In this document: positions 53,793 to 62,940 of the stretch, one piece after another | Numbering within the stretch: position 1 is the stretch's first letter | How the letters are laid out: each line of letters starts with the position of its first letter | NCBI GenBank assembly: GCA_004297725.1 | Contig: SCUS01000057.1 | Span: 33,199 to 97,198 of the forward strand | From: Myxococcaceae bacterium | GTDB lineage: Bacteria; Myxococcota_A; Polyangia; Polyangiales; Ga0077539 | Length of the DNA: 64,000 bases | Direction of reading: 5' to 3' | Position numbers and translations under genes: made by a program | The notes under the pieces: generated by a model | The model's input: the letters and a program-made list of their open reading frames with translations, nothing else | Databases searched by the model: none | What the model was told of the DNA's origin: nothing

Positions 53793-54913
53793 GCCGCTCG
53801 CTGTGCGCGGCGCTGATCCTGCTCGCGGGCCTGTTCGGTGCCTGCTCCCGCCGCGAGACCCCCGCTCCCGCCCCGCGACCCGCGGCGACGGCACCGACCT
53901 TTCACGGCGGGCCAGCGGCGCACCCCAGCGACTGGTGCGGGAGCCACGGTGTGCCGGAGTCCGAGTGCACGCGCTGCAACCCCGAGCTCATCCCGCAGTT
54001 CCAGGCGCGCCACGACTGGTGCGGCGAGCACAGCGTCCCGGAGTCGCAGTGCGCGGCCTGCCACCCCGAACTCCTCCGTCAGGGCGTCGCGGCCCCGCGG
54101 CCCCGCGGCGCACCGCCGACCCCGGCGGAACAGGGCGAGCACGGCGACCGCACCCCGCGCAGCGACGCCAGCGCGGGCCTCGCTCCCGGGACGACCGTGC
54201 GCCTCGCCTCAGCGGCCGTCGCCGCGCAGGTCGGGGTCGAGACGGTCGCCGCGACGACCCGTCCGCTCGCCGACGAGGTCGCGGTGCCGGCGCGTCTTGC
54301 CTTCGACGCGACGCACCTCGCGAGGGTCTCCGCGCGGGTCCCTGGCGTGGTGCGGGCGGTGGCCGTCAGCGTCGGTGCGGTGGTGCGACCGGGCGATCTC
54401 CTGCTCACCCTCGACAGCGCCGCGGCGGCCGCCACCCGCGCGGACGTCGAAGCCGCGCGAACGCGAACCCGCTCCTCCGAGCTCGCGCTCCAGCGAGCGC
54501 GCACGCTCCAGGCCGAAGGGATCGGCAGCCTCGCGAGCGTGGAGCGCGCCGAGACCGAACACGCCGCCGCAAGGGCAGCGCTCGCGGGCTTCGTCGCTGC
54601 CGGGACGGCCGTGAGCGGCACCGGTCGGGCCGTGCGGGTGCTGTCGCCGCGCGCCGGGGTCGTCGTCGCGCGCGCGGTCGCCGTGGGCCAGCAGGTCACC
54701 GCCGAGGAGGTGCTCGTGGAGGTCGCCGACCTCTCGCGGATGTGGGCGATCCTCGACGTCCCCGACGCCCAGGCGCCTCGGCTCGGCGTCGGCCAGGGCG
54801 TGGCGATCGAGCTCGACGGCTTCGCCGCGCCGCTCGTAGGGACGATCGCGTTCCTGGCGCCGACGGTCGATCCTCACACGCGCACGGTCGAGGCGCGGGT
54901 CGAGAGCACCTAG
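53789..54913 (+). pseudogene. CusB/CzcB-like adaptor, C-terminus truncated (copy 1)
   Basis: The protein has 374 residues from a GTG that overlaps the repressor stop. A lipobox (LFGAC) ends the signal. Two tandem metal-binding units follow (WCGSHGVPESECTRC and WCGEHSVPESQCAAC), then lipoyl and hairpin domains (RVPGVVRAVAVSVGAVVRPG). It ends at a TAG in the barrel domain (VEARVEST), before the conserved C-terminus. Beyond the TAG the frame stays open for 49 codons of unrelated sequence. The homologue at 62941 continues past the window end. Confidence 0.85.
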
Positions 54914-55117
54914 GCACCCTTCGGACTGGTGCCCTCGGTCGAGCGCCTGGACCTCGGGGAGCTCGCGCTGGCCAGGGCGGCCGAGAGCGCGTGGATCGCC
55001 GAGAGGATCGCCACGCACCCCGACCAGGATCGCGTCCCCCTGTACGATGAGTCTGCTTGAGCGCGACTACGGCTGGCTCGCCCACCCGTCCGACGACCGC
55101 CCCGGGGAGAAGGTCGA

Positions 55118-55620
55118 TCACCCCGCTGTCGTGCTGAGGGTCACGCCGCTCGGCGCGATCATCAGCCGCCCGCACACGCGCTTCCAGACCTCGCTCGCGA
55201 CAAAGGTCTGGAGCCACCACCGTCGCCAGCGTCCGAGGGTGCGTCGGCTGACGCCGAGCCACGCGGTGAGCTTCGCGGCGCGCACCGCGGTCATGCCGTG
55301 GCGCATCGCCGAGGCCAGGACGAACACCGCGGCGAGATAGACGTGGCGGCCGAGGAAGCGCATCGACGGCGGGGTGGTGCGCTTGCGGCACGCGTCGCGG
55401 TCACAGCAGAAGCTGAAGCGCCGGCCGTAGTCGGGGCCGAGCGCGGCGGGGCTGCCCCGCGGTTTGCGCGGGTAGTTGGCGCGGTGCAGTCGCCCGCCGC
55501 ACAACACGCAGCCGCCCTTCAGGGCGTCGGTGGCGAGGTGAGGTCGCCGTCGAAGCGAAACAAGGCGTCGTAGAGCCTGGGGTCGGCCAACAATCCGTGG
55601 GACAGTGGTCCCCTGCTTTC
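55118..55620 (-). pseudogene. zinc-ribbon/HTH protein of mobile elements, frameshifted
   Basis: The intact part (55118-55507) reads GGCVLCGGRLHRANYPRKPRG, a second Cys pair, and an HTH (LGVSRRTLGRWRRWW). Its N-terminal part (DPRLYDALFRFDGDL) lies in another frame. A tandem duplication of ACCTC near 55542 separates them. This family is common on plasmids and islands as far as I recall; its role is unclear. The 204 nt between 54914 and 55117 hold only the unrelated open continuation of the adaptor frame. Confidence 0.65.
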
Positions 55621-55709
55621 GCCTGCCAGGGCTGAACGGAGGGGACCCCCTCGGATCGTGCTGATCAAGCTCGCCGAGGGGGTTTCGCTTGGAACATCAC
55701 CCAGCGTGA

Positions 55710-56111
55710 TCAGCCAGGTCGAGATCCCCATCGACTACCGTGACCACGCTCACCCAGGAGCCCGCGGAAGTGGACCCGGAGCAGCGTGTCCGGGACCGCG
55801 GCGTAGAGGCGGCGAAGGCCCTCGCGGTCCACCGCATCGGGCCGCAGAAAGTCCTCCTTCTGCACGATGATCGCCACGCCGCGACGCGCCGCGAGCGCCT
55901 GAAGGATGACGGGGTCGGTCAGCCACGCAACGCAGCCGACCATGTGGTCGTACCGCGCGATGTACCGCAGCAACGCGCCGCGGATGTCGCGGAAGTGGCA
56001 GGCCACGCGCGCCTCCCGACTCTCCGTCGCGAAGTCCAGGAGTGGGCGGTCCCCGTCGTCGGTCTGGATGCGTGCATGGTTCAAGTTCTCCGCCGACCTG
56101 GTCTCGCTCAT
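55710..56111 (-). CDS. phospholipase-D-like domain protein, 3'-truncated
   Basis: The ATG at 56111 gives 133 residues. HFRDIRGALLRYIARYDHMV, then GCVAWLTDPVILQALA and VAIIVQKEDFLRPD, resembles the N-terminal half of PLD-like nucleases/phosphodiesterases. The HKD catalytic motif is absent because the gene ends early, at a junction near 55745. It diverges from the toxin-like operon by 135 nt. Confidence 0.6.
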   Translation of the reverse strand: MSETRSAENLNHARIQTDDGDRPLLDFATESREARVACHFRDIRGALLRYIARYDHMVGCVAWLTDPVILQALAARRGVAIIVQKEDFLRPDAVDREGLRRLYAAVPDTLLRVHFRGLLGERGHGSRWGSRPG

Positions 56112-56246
56112 CGTTCCCTCCCGGCCCCGTGCTGGCTGCCCGTCGGCGCGTTCGCACGCAGGGGAGCGCTGCGTTCTACTACAACGCCGCCCAGGACCCG
56201 TCTCCCGCGCTCCGTCAGGCGCCCGTGATAAGTTGCCGGAGCCGTC

Positions 56247-56645
56247 ATGAACACGCTGTATCGCGCGATGCTTCCTGCCGAGGATGGGGCGCCCATGGTC
56301 GGGGACAGCCGCAACCAGCTCGGCGTGCGTCCAAGCGACGTGAAAGGCGCGAACGCCGGCCCGGGCCAGGGCGGCCTGTCCGTCACCGTCGGAGACTACC
56401 GCCGGATGATGGCGCCGCTGCGCCCGAAGGCCTTCGGAGGTCTCCATCCCGAGACCGTCCTGTACGAGCTGCCGCGCACCGCCCTCGACGCCGCGTCGAA
56501 GCTGCAACTGGGCCCGATCGACACGCGGACGTACCATGCCGTGATCGAGGCGCGTGAACCGTGCCCCGTCCCGGAGTTTCAGGCCGTACTCCAAGCGACC
56601 CGTCCGAGCTGGTCTCGTACCGAGCCCCCCGATCGAGGACCATGA
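56247..56645 (+). CDS. Tse2-like ADP-ribosyltransferase toxin candidate
   Basis: The protein has 132 residues. It opens LYRAMLPAEDG, then LGVRPSDVKG and PGQGGLSVTV, and ends with HAVIEAREPCPVPEFQAVL. This order (LYRA, LGVR, GGLSV, H-IEP-type, EFQ-L) is what I recall of the Tse2-like toxin family. The evidence is motif order only. The stop overlaps the next start (ATGA), as toxin and immunity genes often do. It would act on intracellular targets; the activity is untested. Confidence 0.55.
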   Translation: MNTLYRAMLPAEDGAPMVGDSRNQLGVRPSDVKGANAGPGQGGLSVTVGDYRRMMAPLRPKAFGGLHPETVLYELPRTALDAASKLQLGPIDTRTYHAVIEAREPCPVPEFQAVLQATRPSWSRTEPPDRGP

Positions 56646-56932
56646 GCGACGCGCACGACACATACCAAAGGCTCGTCGATGCACTGCGGGAAGCCCGGCG
56701 CGCGCCGACGTGGGCGGCACCGGAGGACCGCGAGATCCTCGACACCTTGGAGGACCTCTTCGCCCTGCTGACGCCCGACGAGCAAGACCGGGTGAACGGC
56801 GAGGGCTGGCGCGGCTGGCCGGATCTCTACGACGACCATGTGGAGGCCCACCCCATGATGGAACTCTCCCTCGACATCGACGACCTCGGGAGCCTCGACG
56901 CGCCTCCGCGCGAGTGGCAGGCGGCGGCCTGA
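56642..56932 (+). CDS. small acidic protein, candidate immunity/antitoxin
   Basis: The protein has 96 residues, rich in Asp and Glu with a helical N-terminus. I recognise no family. Both its junctions are overlaps (ATGA and TGATG), so the three genes are translated as a unit. Position suggests it neutralises the preceding protein. Confidence 0.55.
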   Translation: MSDAHDTYQRLVDALREARRAPTWAAPEDREILDTLEDLFALLTPDEQDRVNGEGWRGWPDLYDDHVEAHPMMELSLDIDDLGSLDAPPREWQAAA

Positions 56933-57681
56933 TGTACCTCGGCGCACAGCGCGTCCGATCCACGGGTGGCGAGGAAGGCGTCAACATCTTCGGTTACAGC
57001 CACCGGGGTTCGACGGACATCGACTGGCGCGCACCCGACATCCACCGCATCGCCGACCGGATGCCTGGGCGGCTGATGTTCACTATTACCCAGGTCGCCG
57101 CCGTGGGGAACGCCGTGCTCAGCTACCTCGACGTCGCCGTCGCGGACGACGTTCCCGCGCGCACCGTCGTCCAGCTGCTCAACGCCGCGATGCTCGCATG
57201 GCCCCGTGAGGCCCCGCGGCCCGTCGCGTGGTCCCACGGGCCCATGGCCCTGGGCTTCTACGTGACGCCCTCACGGCGCGAGAGAGCCGACACGGAGCTG
57301 AGAGAACTCAAGGACGAGTTGGTCCTAGCCGTGGCGATGGCGGTGACGCAACAGCAGGGGATTGCGCCCCTTCAGATTCGACCGCCAGGCCCGTTGCGCA
57401 TCTTCCGCCACAGCGGCGCGGCGGGCGAACGATACGTCCTGGACTCCGGCAGTCGAACCTTCCTCCAGCAGACCTTCCCGGAGGTTCCCCTGCCCGCGAG
57501 CATGACCGTCACCCACGAAAACAAGACCGCCTTCGCGCAGTTCGTCGGAGCGTCGTTGGAAGCTGAGGTGGTCCAGGTCTTGACCCGCATTCCGCTCGCC
57601 CAGATCGACCCCCTCGTCGGCGTAGTCATCCTCGACCCGAACAGCGGAAGCGAAGTCTGGCGCTCGCCCGGTAGCTACTGA
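56932..57681 (+). CDS. hypothetical protein, third gene of the toxin-like operon
   Basis: The protein has 249 residues. No signal or membrane segment and no recognised family. Its start overlaps the previous stop (TGATG). The middle (about 95-150) looks alpha-helical; the end reads LIPLAQIDPLVGVVIL-like (IPLAQIDPLVGVVILDP). It may be a target, a second immunity protein or a carrier. Confidence 0.6.
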   Translation: MYLGAQRVRSTGGEEGVNIFGYSHRGSTDIDWRAPDIHRIADRMPGRLMFTITQVAAVGNAVLSYLDVAVADDVPARTVVQLLNAAMLAWPREAPRPVAWSHGPMALGFYVTPSRRERADTELRELKDELVLAVAMAVTQQQGIAPLQIRPPGPLRIFRHSGAAGERYVLDSGSRTFLQQTFPEVPLPASMTVTHENKTAFAQFVGASLEAEVVQVLTRIPLAQIDPLVGVVILDPNSGSEVWRSPGSY

Positions 57682-57698
57682 TCGACCGCGACTGGCCG

Positions 57699-58316
57699 CT
57701 ACAACAGCCCGGCGGCGGCGTTGTCCCTCCAGGCGTCGGCGGTGCGGACGTAGCGGTCTACCATCGTGCGCGACTTCCAACGTCCCTGCGCCATGATCGC
57801 GCGGTCGCTCCGCCCGGCCAGCACGGCGGTGGTCGCGAGCCCCGTGCGCAGCGAGTGCCCCGACACGAGCGCCGAGGCGAGCCCGGCACGCGCCGCCAGC
57901 TCCTTGAGGGTGCGGGCGACGTCGCGCCCGTCGAGCCGGCCGCCCACTCGGCCGTGGCGATCGACCGACCGGAAGAGCGCGCCCTCCCGGACCCCCGCGG
58001 CGACGCGCCACGCCTTCAGGGCGCGCACGGGACAAGCCTCGGGCTGGGAACCGAAGGGGATGGGCACGCAGGGGCCCTCGCTGATCTGGTCGGTCTTCGA
58101 CCAGGGCGGCGGTGATCGCCAGCCCCGCGCGCAACTCGACCCTACGCAGCGGGCCGTCCTCTGGGGCGGCGGGGGGACCGGCGCGCTGCCCCGCGAGCAA
58201 GGCCTGTTCTCCGACGATACCGCCGCGAAGGGCGAGGCCGCGCGCCTGGCGGCAGCCGCGATGGCCCACGAGGCCCCGGCAGGAGGCTCGACCACCCGAT
58301 CGACCTGAAGGGCCAT
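57699..58316 (-). pseudogene. tyrosine recombinase remnant
   Basis: The C-terminal ~120 residues are intact: CPVRALKAWR, the box SGHSLRTGLATTA, and the Tyr of TMVDRYVRTAD. The N-terminal part is broken: LRRVELRAGL lies in another frame and the core-binding domain is missing. It is unrelated in detail to the integrase at 51268. Confidence 0.75.
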
Positions 58317-58325
58317 GCCCGGTCG

Positions 58326-58661
58326 TCAGGACGTTCTGCGGGGCCCGAGAACGATGATCGCCATCCCGCCGATCGTCACGACGAGCCCGAGCACATCCCA
58401 GCGCGTCGGGCGCTGGCCCTCAACCAGCCAGAGCCACAGCACCGCCACGGCGACGTAGACGCCTCCATAAGCGGCGTACGTCCGGGCGGCGCCCGTCGGG
58501 TGGAGGGTCAGGAGCCAGGAGAACAGGGCCAGGCTCACCGCCGCGGGGATCAACCACCACCCGGACCGACCTTGCCGTAGCCAGAGGTAGGGGAGGTAGC
58601 AGCCGAGGATCTCGGCGATCGCCGTGACGACGAAGAGCGCGGTCGTCTGGAGGAAGTTCAC
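58326..58661 (-). CDS. YnfA-family (UPF0060) small membrane protein
   Basis: The GTG at 58661 overlaps the MerR stop (GTGA) and gives 111 residues. Four membrane helices and the motifs [16 protein letters not shown] and [19 protein letters not shown] are the YnfA signature. These are small multidrug-transporter relatives. Coupled to a MerR regulator, it may be under metal control. Confidence 0.88.
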   Translation of the reverse strand: MNFLQTTALFVVTAIAEILGCYLPYLWLRQGRSGWWLIPAAVSLALFSWLLTLHPTGAARTYAAYGGVYVAVAVLWLWLVEGQRPTRWDVLGLVVTIGGMAIIVLGPRRTS

Positions 58662-59056
58662 GCGCGCCCCGCGCGGGGACGCTGCGGCGCGGCGGGGAGC
58701 ACCTGGCAGGCGCCGTCTTCGCACTGCTGGAGGGTCCGGCTGAGTCGGCGGCGCACGGAACGGAGCTCGCGGAGCTGCGCGTCCACCCGCGCGAGCTCCG
58801 CCTCAAAACGAACGCGCTCGCTCGCGCATCTCGCCGTGCCTGCGTCCACCGCGTTCAGCAGCGCGATGATGTCGTCGAGGGTGAAGCCAAGCGTCTGTAG
58901 GGCTTTCACGAACAGGATCCGCTCGACGTCCGCGGCGGTGAACGCCCGGTACCCCGACAACGTTCGCGCCGCGCGAGCGAGCGCCCCGCGCCGCTCGTAG
59001 CAGCGCACGGTGTCTACGCCGACGCCTGCCTGCTGTGCGACCTGCCCGATCTTCAT
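58658..59056 (-). CDS. MerR-family metal-responsive regulator
   Basis: The ATG at 59056 gives 132 residues. The HTH is [21 protein letters not shown]; the wing is [17 protein letters not shown]. Cys77, Cys112 and Cys117 (RCASERV, QCEDGAC) fit the metal-binding loop of the Hg/Pb/Zn-sensing branch. A perfect dyad at 59085-59107 lies upstream. It is in one unit with the YnfA gene. Confidence 0.88.
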   Translation of the reverse strand: MKIGQVAQQAGVGVDTVRCYERRGALARAARTLSGYRAFTAADVERILFVKALQTLGFTLDDIIALLNAVDAGTARCASERVRFEAELARVDAQLRELRSVRRRLSRTLQQCEDGACQVLPAAPQRPRAGRA

Positions 59057-59084
59057 CGCCCTCGCCGTGCGTGGAAGCATGGCG

Positions 59085-59107
59085 CTTGACCCTGGAGTGG
59101 GGTCAAG
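59085..59107. promoter_or_regulatory. MerR-type operator
   Basis: Perfect dyad CTTGACCC-N7-GGGTCAAG between the MerR gene and the divergent gene at 59197. Such dyads lie in the long spacer of MerR-controlled promoters; TTGACC would be the -35 of the plus-strand gene. Confidence 0.65.
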
Positions 59108-59196
59108 GGTCCAGCTTTGTCCGCATGATGGTCCCCGCCCGCTGGACGCCGTGGTTCGCGGCGCTCGCCCTGAGCTGTTCCCGAGGAGGTTCTGCC

Positions 59197-59526
59197 GTGC
59201 AATCCGAAGCCATCCCTGTCGCCTGCGTGCCCCAGGCCCTCAGCCGCGAGGAGCGCGATCGTTCGCGTGACCTTCGTCGCGAGCTGGCGGCCGCGACGGT
59301 CGAGACGCGGAGCCTGCCCGGGGGCTACTCCTACCGCTACCGCGACGCCGCCGACGTGTTTCGGAAGGCGGCCGAGTGGGTCACCCTGGAGCGGCGCTGC
59401 TGCCCCTTCCTGACGTTCACCTTGCGCTGGGAACAAGGCCACGCGGCCCCCGGGCTCGACCTGACCGGCCCGGCGGGCACGCGGGAGTTCCTCCGCGCGG
59501 AGATGCCTGAACTGCCCGCGGAGTGA
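59197..59526 (+). CDS. small conserved protein with a WVTLERRCCPF motif
   Basis: The GTG at 59197 has GAGGAGG 7 nt upstream and gives 109 residues. The vicinal Cys pair in WVTLERRCCPFLTF is striking and could bind a thiophilic metal. It faces the MerR gene across the operator, so it is the probable regulated gene. I recall similar proteins in mercury/arsenic gene sets but cannot name the family. Confidence 0.7.
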   Translation: MQSEAIPVACVPQALSREERDRSRDLRRELAAATVETRSLPGGYSYRYRDAADVFRKAAEWVTLERRCCPFLTFTLRWEQGHAAPGLDLTGPAGTREFLRAEMPELPAE

Positions 59527-59573
59527 CCGCGCCCCGTCGGTCGCGCCGCGGGATTCGCACGCAGGGTCGGCGC

Positions 59574-61802
59574 TCAGGCGCGCGAAGCGGTCGGCGCCGG
59601 GCGGTGGGGGTCGAGGAGGGCGGGGCCGTCGGAGGCCACGAGGCGGAGCCCGTTGGCGACGACCACCAGGGTCGCGCCCATGTCGGCGAGTACGGCCATC
59701 CACATCGTCGCCACCCCCAGGAGGGCCAGCACGAAGAACACCGCCTTGCTGCCGATCGCGAGCGCGAGGTTCTGCTTCAGGATCGCCGCGGTCCGCCGGC
59801 TGAGTCGGATGAACTCCGGCAGCGACCGCAGGTCGTCGCGCATCAGGGCCACGTCGGCGGTCTCCATCGCCGTGTCCGTGCCCGCGGCGCCCATCGCGAA
59901 GCCCACCGTCGCGGCCGCCAGCGCGGGCGCGTCGTTGACCCCGTCGCCCACCATGCCGACGCTCCCGTGCTCCGCGCGCAGCGCCTCGATCGCCGCGCGC
60001 TTCTCCTCGGGCAGCAGCTCGCCGCGCGCGTCGTCGATGCCCACCGCGCGCGCGATCGCCTCCGCCGTGACCTGGTTGTCGCCGCTCAGCAGGACCGTCC
60101 GCACGCCCAGCGCGTGAAGCTCGCGCAGCGCCTGTACGCTGGTCTCGCGGGGCACGTCGGCCACGGCGAGCACGGCCAGGGCCACCCGCCCCCGCATCAG
60201 CACGGCAGCGGTCCGGCCCTGCGCCTCCTGCGCCCGCAACGCGGCTTCGACGCCGGGCCCGCACGCGCCCTCCGCCTCGACGAAGCGGTGGTTGCCGAGC
60301 GCGTACGCCTCGCCGCCGACGCGCCCGCGCACGCCCCGCCCCGGCACCGCGGCGAAGCCCTCCACGGGGTCGAGCCCGCCCGACCAGGCCGCGGTGACGG
60401 CGCGGGCGACGGGGTGGTCCGAGCCCGCGTCGAGGCTCGCGGCGAGGCGCAGCACCTCGTCGTGCGTGCCGACCAGCGGGACGACCTCCACCAGCCGGGG
60501 CCTCCCCTCGGTGATCGTGCCGGTCTTGTCGAGCGCCACGACCGTGAGCGCGCGGCCCTGCTCCAGGTGGACGCCGCCCTTCACGAGGATCCCGCGGCGC
60601 GCCGCGACCGCGAGACCGCTCACGATGGTGAGGGGGGTGGAGATCACGAGCGCGCACGGGCAGGCGATCACCAGGAGCACCAGGGCCTTGCTCACCCAGA
60701 CCGACAGGGGCTGGTGGAAGAGCAGCGGGGGAAGGACGGCGACGAGCGTCGCCAGCCCGAAGATCGCGGGCGTGTAGCGTTGCGCGAAGCGGTCCACGAA
60801 GCGCTGCGTGGGGGCGCGCTGGGCCTGGGCCTCCTGCACGCTGCGGACGATGCGGGCGAGGGTCGTGTCGTCCCGGCCGCCGGTGGTGCGGAACTCCAAC
60901 AGCCCCTCGCCGTTGATCGAGCCCGCGAAGACGGTGTCGCCCACGCCCTTGGCGACCGCGACGCTCTCGCCGGTGATGGGCGCCTGATCGACCGACGAGG
61001 CGCCCGCCGTGACCACGCCGTCGAGCGGCAACCGCTCGCCCGGCCGGACCCGCACGGTGGCGCCCGCGGTGACCCGCGCCGACTCCGTCTCGCGCCACGC
61101 GCCGTCCTCGCCCTTCACGCTCGCGGTGTCGGGGCTGAGCGTCATCAGCGAGCGCACGGCGCGGCGCGCCCGCTCGAGCGAGTACGCCTCGATGAGCTCC
61201 GCGACCGCGAACAGGAACACCACGACGGCGGCCTCGGGCCACTGACCCAGGGCGGCCGCGCCGAGCACGGCGGTGCTCATCAGCAGGTTGATGTTGAGCG
61301 TGAAGGTGCGGAGCGCCGTCAGCCCCTTGCGCAGCGTCGGCAGGCCGCCGAGCGCGATCGACGCCAGCGCCATGGCGACGACCAGCGCAGCGGTCTCGCG
61401 CACGCCCGCCCAGACGGCGGCCTCGGCCCCGAACGCGAGCGCGCCCGCAACGGCCAGGCGCGCCCACGTCCCGCGCGACGCGATGACCCGCGCGGCCGGG
61501 GCTCGCGCGGCGGGCACCGAAGCCGAGGCGCCGGGCGCGCACCCCTCACAGGCGTCGCTTCCGCAACCGCTCGATCGAGGAACCTCGGCGCCCCTGGCGG
61601 CGGGCTCCGGGGCCATGCCCACGTCGGTGAGGGCGTCCACGATGGGCGCGTCGGAGGCCAGCGTGTGGTCCACCGTCAGCCGCTGGTTGAGGAGGTCGAA
61701 CGACAGCGAAGTCACGCCGACGAGCGCGCCCAGGCAGCGACGGATCACGGCCTCCTCGGCCGGGCAGTCCATCGCGAGGATGGTGAAGGAGCGGGTGGTC
61801 AT
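59574..61802 (-). CDS. Zn/Cd/Pb-type P1B ATPase
   Basis: The ATG at 61802 gives 742 residues. An N-terminal metal domain reads MDCPAEE (12-17), then a Cys-rich CGSDACEGC. The channel motif is CPC in VIACPCALVIS. The phosphorylation site is DKTGT, then SDHP and the hinge GDGVNDAP. Domain order and the CPC motif with DCPAEE place it with ZntA/CadA. It exports divalent soft metals. A CadC-type repressor is encoded divergently (61890). Confidence 0.94.
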   Translation of the reverse strand: MTTRSFTILAMDCPAEEAVIRRCLGALVGVTSLSFDLLNQRLTVDHTLASDAPIVDALTDVGMAPEPAARGAEVPRSSGCGSDACEGCAPGASASVPAARAPAARVIASRGTWARLAVAGALAFGAEAAVWAGVRETAALVVAMALASIALGGLPTLRKGLTALRTFTLNINLLMSTAVLGAAALGQWPEAAVVVFLFAVAELIEAYSLERARRAVRSLMTLSPDTASVKGEDGAWRETESARVTAGATVRVRPGERLPLDGVVTAGASSVDQAPITGESVAVAKGVGDTVFAGSINGEGLLEFRTTGGRDDTTLARIVRSVQEAQAQRAPTQRFVDRFAQRYTPAIFGLATLVAVLPPLLFHQPLSVWVSKALVLLVIACPCALVISTPLTIVSGLAVAARRGILVKGGVHLEQGRALTVVALDKTGTITEGRPRLVEVVPLVGTHDEVLRLAASLDAGSDHPVARAVTAAWSGGLDPVEGFAAVPGRGVRGRVGGEAYALGNHRFVEAEGACGPGVEAALRAQEAQGRTAAVLMRGRVALAVLAVADVPRETSVQALRELHALGVRTVLLSGDNQVTAEAIARAVGIDDARGELLPEEKRAAIEALRAEHGSVGMVGDGVNDAPALAAATVGFAMGAAGTDTAMETADVALMRDDLRSLPEFIRLSRRTAAILKQNLALAIGSKAVFFVLALLGVATMWMAVLADMGATLVVVANGLRLVASDGPALLDPHRPAPTASRA

Positions 61803-61889
61803 CGGGACCTCCGGGGCGGGGAAACATAAAGACAGGCCCATGCGTCATCGCGCTTGCAGCGAAAGCAGGCTCATGTAGCCTAACGATCC

Positions 61890-62336
61890 ATGAGCGAACC
61901 TTCATATGATGAGTCCGTCACATGTGTCCCGCAAGGCGCGGCAACGCGCTGCCAGAACGCCTGCGGGCAGGTGTGCAACGTGGAGGTCATCCACGCCGAC
62001 GCGGTTCGCTCCGCCCGGGCGGCCCTCCCCACGGCCATCGAGCAGACCGCGCTCGCCCGGCTCTTCACCCTCTTCTCCAACCCCACCCGCATGAACCTCC
62101 TGGTGGCCCTCCGCTCGGTGGTCGGCGCGGAGAAGCCCGAACTCTGCGTGTGCGATCTCGTCGCGATCACGGGCGCGTCGCAGTCCATGGTGAGCCACCA
62201 GCTCGGCTTGCTGCGTGAGGCGAAGCTCGCCGTGAGCCGCCGCGCCGGGCGCCTCGTCTACTACCGCCTCTCGGAAGGACCGGTGACGGCCCTGCTCGAC
62301 GACGCCCTGCGCGCCGTGCGCACGGAGGCCGCGTGA
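61890..62336 (+). CDS. CadC/SmtB-type ArsR-family metal repressor (copy 2)
   Basis: The protein has 148 residues, with the same Cys set as copy 1 (12, 21, 25, 29, 86, 88) and the motif ELCVCDL. The HTH is ASQSMVSHQLGLLREAKLAV. It diverges from the P-type ATPase by 87 nt, the classic place for its repressor. A TlpA-like gene on the other strand separates it from the adaptor copy 2. Confidence 0.92.
   Translation: MSEPSYDESVTCVPQGAATRCQNACGQVCNVEVIHADAVRSARAALPTAIEQTALARLFTLFSNPTRMNLLVALRSVVGAEKPELCVCDLVAITGASQSMVSHQLGLLREAKLAVSRRAGRLVYYRLSEGPVTALLDDALRAVRTEAA
61902..61909. promoter_or_regulatory. TCATATGA palindrome in the second CadC-type gene
   Basis: Same position in the coding start as in copy 1 (53358-53365). 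Possible operator half. Confidence 0.35.
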
Positions 62337-62341
62337 GCCCC

Positions 62342-62908
62342 TCAACGCGTCGGGTGGAGCGAGCGGTCGAGGTGCTGACGCACGGCGGCGCTCGCCCAGT
62401 CCTGCGGGCCCCGGTAGCGGGCGAGCAGGTGGCCGTCGGGCGAGACCAGGAAGGTGTCCGGCAGCGTGGTGACGCCGAACCGGCGCGCCCCGTTGCCGCC
62501 GGGGTCGAGGACGACCGGGTCGGGGACGTGGACCCCCCAGAAGCGCTCGACGGCGGCGCGGTCGTCGCGGGTCGCGACGAGCAGCAGGGTGAGCGGGGCG
62601 TCCGCTCGCGGGCCGTAGGCGTCGAGCAGCGCGGGCAGCTCGCGGCGGCAGGGCGGGCACCACGACGCCCAGAAGTGGACCAGCACGGAGCGCCCGCGCA
62701 GGTCGGCGAGCGCCATCGGGCGACCGTCGGGGTGCAGGAACTCGAGGGCGGGCGCCGTTTCGTGGCCGTCGAGTCGATCCACGCGCGGCCCGAGGCCGCC
62801 CGCATCGGGGGACCGCTCGCGCCGGAGGTAGAGCGCGATCAGGGCGCCCTGCAACGCGAGGGCGATCGTCGCGAGCAACACGGCACGTCGAAGGGAGCGT
62901 CGAGGCAC
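62342..62908 (-). CDS. TlpA-like membrane-anchored thioredoxin
   Basis: The GTG at 62908 gives 188 residues. One N-terminal membrane helix (about 8-26) precedes a thioredoxin domain with WASWCPPCRRE and the cis-Pro strand TTLPDTFLVSPDG. It reduces periplasmic disulfides. It overlaps nothing but sits between copy 2 of the repressor and its adaptor, on the opposite strand; copy 1 has no such insertion. Confidence 0.85.
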   Translation of the reverse strand: MPRRSLRRAVLLATIALALQGALIALYLRRERSPDAGGLGPRVDRLDGHETAPALEFLHPDGRPMALADLRGRSVLVHFWASWCPPCRRELPALLDAYGPRADAPLTLLLVATRDDRAAVERFWGVHVPDPVVLDPGGNGARRFGVTTLPDTFLVSPDGHLLARYRGPQDWASAAVRQHLDRSLHPTR

Positions 62909-62940
62909 TGGAGGGGAACCCGTCCCGCCGTCCTCGCACG

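Noticed and set aside
59053..61542. Long second minus-strand frame within the P-type ATPase
   Set aside because: The ATPase frame carries all the catalytic motifs; the other frame is Arg/Ala/Gly-rich noise.
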